Below, piece after piece: positions 57,840-64,000 of a stretch of 64,000 bases of DNA. Each line of letters starts with the position of its first letter. Within the stretch, counting starts at the first letter, position 1. Both the position numbers and the translations under genes were made by a program. Source of the stretch: Labia minor (taxonomy: Eukaryota; Arthropoda; Insecta; Dermaptera; Spongiphoridae); assembly GCA_963082975.1 (NCBI GenBank), contig OY720348.1:57945461-58009460 (forward strand), read 5' to 3'. The notes below the pieces were generated by a model, which saw only the letters and a list, made by a program, of their open reading frames with translations, had not been told where the DNA came from and did not search any database.

Positions 57840-58030
57840 TTTGTTGAGTATATGCTGGAGCGTGTGGCAAATGAATAACAAGCCTTCAAGAATGGCCGAG
57901 TCATCGGCATACAATGGAGAACCTCTTGGAAGAGGGCCGGAGGCTCTCTCTTCGAGGCAGGTAGCCTTTGAAAGAGAACAGTCCCGAAGAACAGTACATG
58001 CTTTCGGCAAAATGTTTCTTCCTTTTAATT
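57840..58030. other. GC-balanced islet without a recognised product
   Basis: Overlapping frames on both strands (for example 57801-58010 minus, 57841-58065 plus) and a possible donor CAG|gtagcc at about 57960. No protein family recognised. Confidence 0.25.
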
Positions 58031-58580
58031 TTCACATTCGTCACGAGTTCTTTTCAAAATGGTGAAAATTGCTTATTATTACCTCATTTGTGCCAAGTTT
58101 CCGACATAAATTCATGAAAAGTTTAGGTGAATTATTGGTTCTGGATAAAAAGAAAAAAGAAAAAAAAAATACATGAAAAAGGTTCTATTTTTAAATAAAC
58201 TACCAGTAAATAGAGCACGTGGTTATAGAAAATCCATTGAAAACTTTCATGTAAAGGCGGTCCTTGATTTTCGCCAAAGAAAGATGACAAGACAGGTGAA
58301 AGGAGGATAATAAAAGGTGCTTCAGAGTTGGTAAAAACATTTTTCAGCTTACATGAAATTTAATATATAGAATTGCTTCATTATATTTCACTGTAATAAA
58401 TGATTAATTAATTGATCAAAATTAATTGAGTGAGTTTATTACCTTGAAAGGATAAAAGATATCTTCACTAATTCTTCATTAAAATAATGGACATAATTCA
58501 AGTAAAATTAATTAAAAAATTATATTTTATTATACGAGATTATTCTTATGATAGAATTTATATTATTTTGAAATCTTATC

Positions 58581-59190
58581 ATACTAACAAAAATTGTATA
58601 AATATATGTATATATATTTGTATTTTTTTAAAATATTAAACCGCTCGAAGGATTTTTTTGAAATTCTCACTATAAATAATTTTTATAAAGAAAAATGGAT
58701 CTGTATTGGTTTCAGCCTGGGCAAAAATGATCTTTATTAATTTTTTTCTTAATTTAAAATAGGAAATTTAAATGGCGTCAGCAACTAGGTCAGACAGCGT
58801 TTCCTTAAATACAAAATATTATAAAATAAATAAAATAAAATTAAAAATATTTATGTTGTATCCATATCTGTTTTTCAGTGCATTAATACGTACTTTTAAA
58901 TTATCGGAATTTGTTTCAGAACATTTATTAGTTTTTTCTTAATTTAAAATAGGAAATTTAAATGACGTCAGCAACTAAGTCAGATTATTAGTGCTTCCTT
59001 AAATACAAAATATTATAAATATAAATAAAATCAAATTACGAAATATATGTTCTGTTATATCTACAGGCCATACTTTTCTGTCTTTAAGTGCATTAATACG
59101 TACGTTTAAGGGCTTAATGTTTTATGACTATTTTTTTTAATTTTATGTTCTTTTAAATTAGTTGAGCGGCGGCTCGGTGAACCAGGTACT
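58581..59190 (+). mobile_element. Family 3 repeat copy with internal duplication
   Basis: CTAACAAAAATTGTATAAA start. The segment TTCTTAATTTAAAATAGGAA ... TCAGCAACTA ... ACAAAATATTATAAA occurs twice (about 58745-58920 and 58932-59100). Ends GCGGCTCGGTGAACCAGGTA. Confidence 0.72.
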
Positions 59191-59618
59191 AAAAGTATAA
59201 TAGAAAATGATTACAAATTATATCTCCACAATTCAATTGAACAATTCGGCTATTCCCATTTCCACAAGTCACCTTCATCAATTCACCAAGAAAATCTCCA
59301 ATAGACAGATATCTTTTCATAATTTATCAATTATTAAAAATTATTAGAATATAATAAATTTTAAAGAATTAAAGAATAAATTAAATTATTTAAAATAGAT
59401 TATGAAGAAAAAGAAAGAAAGAGAGAAGGATAAAGGGAAAAATCAAAATAAAAGTAATCGCAATTCTTACTCATACCATGAAAAATTTAAAAAGAAAATA
59501 AAATATTAATTGATATTAGGTAATTAAACAATTGTTTCTTGGTTTATTTTTTTTTTATTTAATTTTTGAGCAGTTACTTGAAATAAAAAAAATAAATAAA
59601 ATAAAAACTAGTAAAAAA
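59191..59618. other. Stretch without a recognised gene
   Basis: AT-rich. TAGTTACTTGAAATAAAAAA-like sequence at about 59570 matches the right part of the element at 60460-61523. Confidence 0.4.
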
Positions 59619-60300
59619 TAAGTTGACCTGTGGCCAGGTCCGAACCGACCGACGGTTTGAAATAAATTAATTTCCAGCTACAGAAACAATTTCAAATAAT
59701 TTTCATATATCTATTAATGTAATAAAAAACAGATATGGATACATAAATAATAAATATAAACATTTTTAATTTTATTTTATTTATAATATATATGCAAGAC
59801 CAGGCTGTGACGTCATGAATGGCTGGATGACGTCATATAATTTTAAATCAAGAAAAAACTAATAAATATGATTTTTCTCGAGGATAAAACCAATACAAAG
59901 TGCATGATTCGTGGTGATATATAAAAAAATCTCCTTTGGTGTGAAAATAACCCTTTCCTTCCTATCGTCGATCGCTAATACTACCACTTCCGGTTTCCGG
60001 AATTGCACCAAAAGTTGATCAATTCATCCCACTGATGCATTAAGTAAATATACCAAATTTCATCAAAATCGGTTGAGCCGTTCAGGCTGTACACATCTAT
60101 ACGGACGGACAGACGGACGGACAGACGGACGGACAGACGGACGGACAGACGGACGGACAGACGGACAGACGGACGGACAGACATCATGCTAAAAATACTT
60201 TTTTCTGTTTAGAAAATGCATGATTCGTGGAGATATGTAAAAATCTCCACATGTGAAATTTGGTGTGAAAACAATACCTCCCTTACTATCGTCGGTCGGT
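59619..60300 (-). mobile_element. Family 2 element, complete
   Basis: Inverted copy with TAAGTTGACCTG-tggc-CAGGTC at its 3' end. TGACGTCA sites lie at 59808 and 59828, a long GGACGGACAGAC microsatellite at about 60099-60182, and CTATCGTCGGTCGGT at its 5' end. Confidence 0.85.
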
Positions 60301-60459
60301 AATAATATACTTAAGTTTGTAATGAATATATTTTATGAAATTATGAAAATGAAATAATTATGCATAAGAGAAAAGGGAACAAATTTTATTGAAATTTTAA
60401 TCAACTTTTCATATTGGAGTGAGGTGATATTATAGATAGAATCTATCATTTGGTTAGGA

Positions 60460-61523
60460 CAGGGGTCGCCAAAGTGTTCTATATAGTCCCCAAAGGTCTA
60501 TTTAACAACAGTAGGGGTCGATATGACCCAAGGGGTCTCATCAAATCACACATACCAAACTGCGTATATAAAATTTTAATTACCGACCGACGATAGTAAG
60601 GGAGGTATTGTTTTCACACCAAATTTCACATGTGGAGATTTTTACATATCTCCACGAATCATGCATTTTCTTAACAGAAAAAAGTATTTTTAGCATGATG
60701 TCTGTCCGTCTGTCCGTCTGTCCGTCCGTCTGTCCGTCCGTATAGATGTGTACAGCCTGAACGGCTTAACGGATTTTGATGAAATTTGGTATATTTACCT
60801 AATGCATCATTGGGATGAATTGATCAACTTTTGGTGCAAATCCGGAAACCGGAAGTGGTAGTATTAGCGATCGACGATAAGAAGGGAAGGGTTATTTTCG
60901 CACCAAATTTCACATAAGGAGATTTTTTTACATATCACCACGAATGTATTGGTTTTATCCTCGGGAAAAATCATCTTCATTATTTTTTTCTTAATTTAAA
61001 ATTATATGACGTCACCCAGCCCTTCATGACGTCACAGCCTCGGGTAACGCCGGCAACGCCGGCTACTTCAGCTATATATTATAAATAAAATAAAATTAAA
61101 AATATTTATGTTATATCCCTATCTGTTTTTTATTACATTAATAGATATATTAAAATTATTTGAAATTGTTTCTGTAGCTGGAAATTAATTTATTTCAAAC
61201 CGTCGGTCGGTTCGGACCTGGCCACAGGTCAACTTATTTTTTTTTATAATTGACTTAATATCATTTTCTTTATAGAAAATAAAATAATAAACGTATATAT
61301 ATTTATTCGGGTAATATGATTAAATTAAAATATATTTTAAATAAGAACACAAAAAGAAATGATAGTTTTATGTTATAATGTTTTATATTTTTATTTAATT
61401 TTTTGAATAGTTACTTGAAATAAAAAAAAAATAAAATAAAAAATAATAAAAAATAAATAATAATGGGGGTCGATGGAAAAATTATATAGGAGTCCATGAT
61501 CAAAAAAGTTTGGCAACCCCTTG
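60460..61523. mobile_element. hAT-like MITE hosting a family 2 insertion
   Basis: Left end CAGGGGTCGCCAAAGTGTTC. Right end, in reverse, CAAGGGGTTGCCAAACTTTT. Flanks GGTTAGGA and GATTAGGC agree at six of eight positions, a plausible decayed duplication. The family 2 copy at 60582-61235 lies inside. Confidence 0.5.
60582..61235 (+). mobile_element. Family 2 element, complete
   Basis: Very similar to the 56187-56844 copy, including both TGACGTCA sites (61007, 61027), the GCCGGCAACGCCGGC palindrome and the terminal hairpin. Flanked by TT on both sides. Confidence 0.87.
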
Positions 61524-61619
61524 ATTAGGCAATATTTATTCAATTCAATTTAAGAATTAACCTGAAAAAACAAGTAATATTATTATTTATAAATTATAAT
61601 ATTTATATATATATATATA

Positions 61620-62088
61620 TGTTACGGTAAATGTACACTCTTGGGAAATGTACACATTTACCGGAAAATGTGTACATTTCCCAAAAAGTTAGGTATATGT
61701 GAACTGAATATAATGTATATGTACATATACAATATTTTTGTTTTTTGTGATACAATCTGTTCTAGTTGGTTTTTAAATTTTTCTTTTTGTTCCATTGTTT
61801 TTCAAAAATTCTAACTAAAAAATAATTTTTTGTAGAAAAATTAAAATTTTAACTTACCTGAGTCTTATTTCTCTAAATATCTTAAATTATATCAGTATAC
61901 TATGGCATTAATTAGTAATCTATGCTCACATTTACCAAAACGACATGGTCATTGTGAATTCAATGTACATTTCCCTTATTTGAAATTGTAAATGTTAGTT
62001 GAATGCACATTACCCAAATGAGGAGGCTAATGTGCACATTTACCGGAAAATGTGTACATTTGCCACAATATCTACTTTTACCGTAACA
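61620..62088. mobile_element. TIR element of unknown superfamily
   Basis: 469 bp with ends TGTTACGGTAAA and TTTACCGTAACA. The phrase ACATTTACCGGAAAATGTGT occurs near both ends (about 61652 and 62036) and is itself palindromic. Set in an AT repeat, so the target duplication cannot be read. No coding frame. Confidence 0.72.
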
Positions 62089-62660
62089 TATATATATATA
62101 TTAACTATAATATATAATATATATGCTATATGTATAGCAGTCCTAAAATATTTTTTTTTAATCTAAATTATCTAATTTACAATGATTTATTAGAATATAG
62201 GTAGGTTATAATATTAAAAGGAAGCAGGTGGTGGCTATTTTCTAAAATAGATCACTCAACCAATGAGGAAAGAGAGAGGGAGAGAGAGAGAGAAGATATT
62301 ATCCATTACCTTTGAAATAATTTATATTTTGCTTTGAAAACGATTATAGAGTTTATAAAACAAGATTTAAAATAGCTTTAATACACGTATAGAAACGGAT
62401 TTAAAAATTAGGTTACAATATTATTTAAAAAAAAATGTTAATGAAAAAAAACATTTAAAGAAGAAAGAGTATCGAGTTAAAAAGAGGGGTGGAGGAGTTT
62501 GTTTCGAATTAAATAAAATGCTCTGAATGTTCCATGGGTTGTTGAAGCTCAACCCTTGATGAACTTTGGAATCCAATTTTCTAACAAAGGTTCTGGTTTT
62601 ATAAGAATAAATTTTTAATATTTCTAATAAATAGGTAGATATAATCTTATAATATAAGAA

Positions 62661-63179
62661 GGTAATTATATATAAACTGGTCATCATGTCTTAAATTTGG
62701 ATAAAACTTTACCAGTTTTTAATTCCAAATAAACTTTTCTTATGCAATTTGTGGAGGTCGTTTCTGTTTACGATATAAAAATTAATGTAATTGAATAAAA
62801 ATCCATTGATATTCTATTTAGCTACCATGTTTTATTCATTTGGCCATCAGAGGGCTTCACTAATTTTCTTGTGTTTTTTCAGTTCGGATAGGATATAGAA
62901 AAATTAAAAAATTAATTAATCAAATAATTTCCTTATATCCAAACCGAAAATTTGTGAATAAGTGAATAATCAGTGAATTAGTCAATAAAACATTACTTAA
63001 TGGCTGCACATTTCGACGTTTATAACCAACTAATCTGTGTCAAAAATCTTTATTTATCTCGTAAACTAAAAGCGACCAGCAAAAATTGCATAAGAAAAGT
63101 TTGTTTCGAATTAAAAAAGGAACCCATTGAAAAAGTTTTATATAAATCTACGACAAGATGACGAGTTTATATAATTACC
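62661..63179. mobile_element. Foldback MITE (family 4), full-length-like copy
   Basis: GGTAATTATATATAAACTGG start and ATATAATTACC end. Inner arms carry GTTTACGATATAAAA and its counterpart and a TTCGGATAGGATATAG motif. Flanking octamers do not match. Confidence 0.75.
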
Positions 63180-63459
63180 AAAAATTGTATATGTTTAGTG
63201 AGGTATAGATGTAAGTCGGTTTGTATTTCTAACCATGAAAATAGTCTTAAGAAATTTGGCAATAATTTTAGAAAGAATAATTCTCAATCATGAGTAATTT
63301 AATTCTGTTTTTAATGGAGAAGGGGTGGTGATCAAAATGATTATACTATTTTATATTGGTTTTATTTTTTTTTTTAATATAATTTTTTGAATGTTCTTAT
63401 ATTTTGTAAAATGATAAGAATAATATCAAATAAAAAACTAAATTATATTAATGTAAAGT

Positions 63460-63962
63460 ACCCATCTCTACGCTGGTAGTGACATCTGATGCCCAAACAT
63501 GGAACCGACCCTCTCTCACTCCTCTTCCCTCATTAAATCCCTTGACTGTACATTTTTATATTTTTTTTTTCATTTTTTTAACATCTCTCTTAAAGAAATG
63601 AGAAAGGTCAGGTGAGAGTGAGGGTAGGGGGAGGGTGGCTCAAGCTCCAAGTTTCCCGCGTTTCCTACGCCCATACTCTGGTTTGATTTGCAGTTTAAGG
63701 TAAACGGCTAAAAGTTGGCATACAAGTTATTTTTGTAATAAGAAACGTTGGGTATACAGCCAGGTCACCGGATGTAATCATCTGTTAGCACGTCTTATTG
63801 ATCTTCTTTAAAAGGATTTATCAACAAGAAAAAGAACGTGACGTAAATCGAACCAAACGGCAATAGCAAGGTTCACTTTTGAAAAACTGAATTGCATATT
63901 TGTCGGGATTCCAGGCTGAGCTTCCAGATGTTCTTTCATTTGCGACCTACGCTCGTTAAAAA
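63460..63962. other. GC-balanced, apparently single-copy region near the right edge
   Basis: From about 63600 the composition rises (GGGTAGGGGGAGGGTGGCTC, GTTTCCCGCGTTTCCTACGC) and none of the repeat families is present. A pyrimidine-poor but possible acceptor TTTGATTTGCAG ends at about 63693. It could be the promoter or 5' region of a host gene. Confidence 0.3.
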
Positions 63963-64000
63963 ATGAATGCCAGTTCATTAATGTGGTCCGGCCTTCGTGG
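63963..64000 (+). CDS. Possible start of a coding region at the window edge
   Basis: The ATG at 63963 opens MNASSLMWSGLR up to the window end. It is supported only by the change in composition upstream. Too short for any family assignment. Confidence 0.18.
   Translation, partial: MNASSLMWSGLR

Noticed and set aside
57801-58010. PRGSPLYADDSAIL looks like the reverse-transcriptase YADD motif
   Set aside because: The usual spacing between the GSPL and YADD motifs is absent and no other reverse-transcriptase motif is nearby. Probably coincidence.
59981-60187. Ser/Val/Arg-rich frame over the family 2 microsatellite
   Set aside because: It is a translation of the GTCY tetranucleotide repeat.

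Overview
The window is AT-rich eukaryotic DNA. It has spliced coding exons with GT..AG borders, dense transposon fossils and microsatellites. The one identifiable host gene closely resembles insect unc-104, so I read it as an arthropod nuclear genome. I cannot place it more narrowly.

Layout. Positions 1-10975 (minus strand) hold the 5' part of an unc-104/KIF1A-type kinesin-3 gene. Fourteen coding exons in consistent phase give about 733 residues: motor, neck, FHA domain and the start of the stalk. The gene runs off the left edge. A probable noncoding first exon and GC-rich promoter lie at about 11785-12130. Its introns carry transposon debris: a foldback MITE, a Helentron-associated-like repeat, a mariner end, a LINE tail and a TA-flanked MITE. 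From 12.4 kb to 63.6 kb I find no confident host gene, only layered mobile elements separated by AT-rich sequence. A unique-looking, more GC-balanced stretch starts at about 63.6 kb and may lead into another gene beyond the right edge.

Mobile elements. (1) Two hAT elements with BED-finger transposases and uninterrupted reading frames lie at 17557-20693 and 25944-29270. Each has a perfect 8-bp target duplication, and for each the window also holds an unoccupied paralog of its target: a tRNA-derived SINE for the first, a pogo/Tigger-like MITE for the second. (2) The commonest repeat is family 1, with about 15 full or partial copies. With family 2 (four copies) it shares subterminal inverted repeats, a GTCY/TG microsatellite, a homologous core with fixed spacing, a 3' stem-loop and T-T flanks. 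This is the plan of Helentron-associated (DINE-1/HINE-like) elements. (3) There is a non-autonomous Helitron with captured fragments, an 8-bp-TSD foldback MITE family, two kinds of mariner fossil, LINE 3' tails, several other TIR elements and an unclassified family 3 that shares a module with family 2. I recognised no retroviral, LTR or Polinton-like element.

The most interesting points are the well-preserved hAT elements with their empty-site paralogs, the architecture shared by families 1 and 2, the interleaved and partly inverted composite at 41.8-46.3 kb, and a probable cassette exon in unc-104. I see no evidence for a new multi-gene system.
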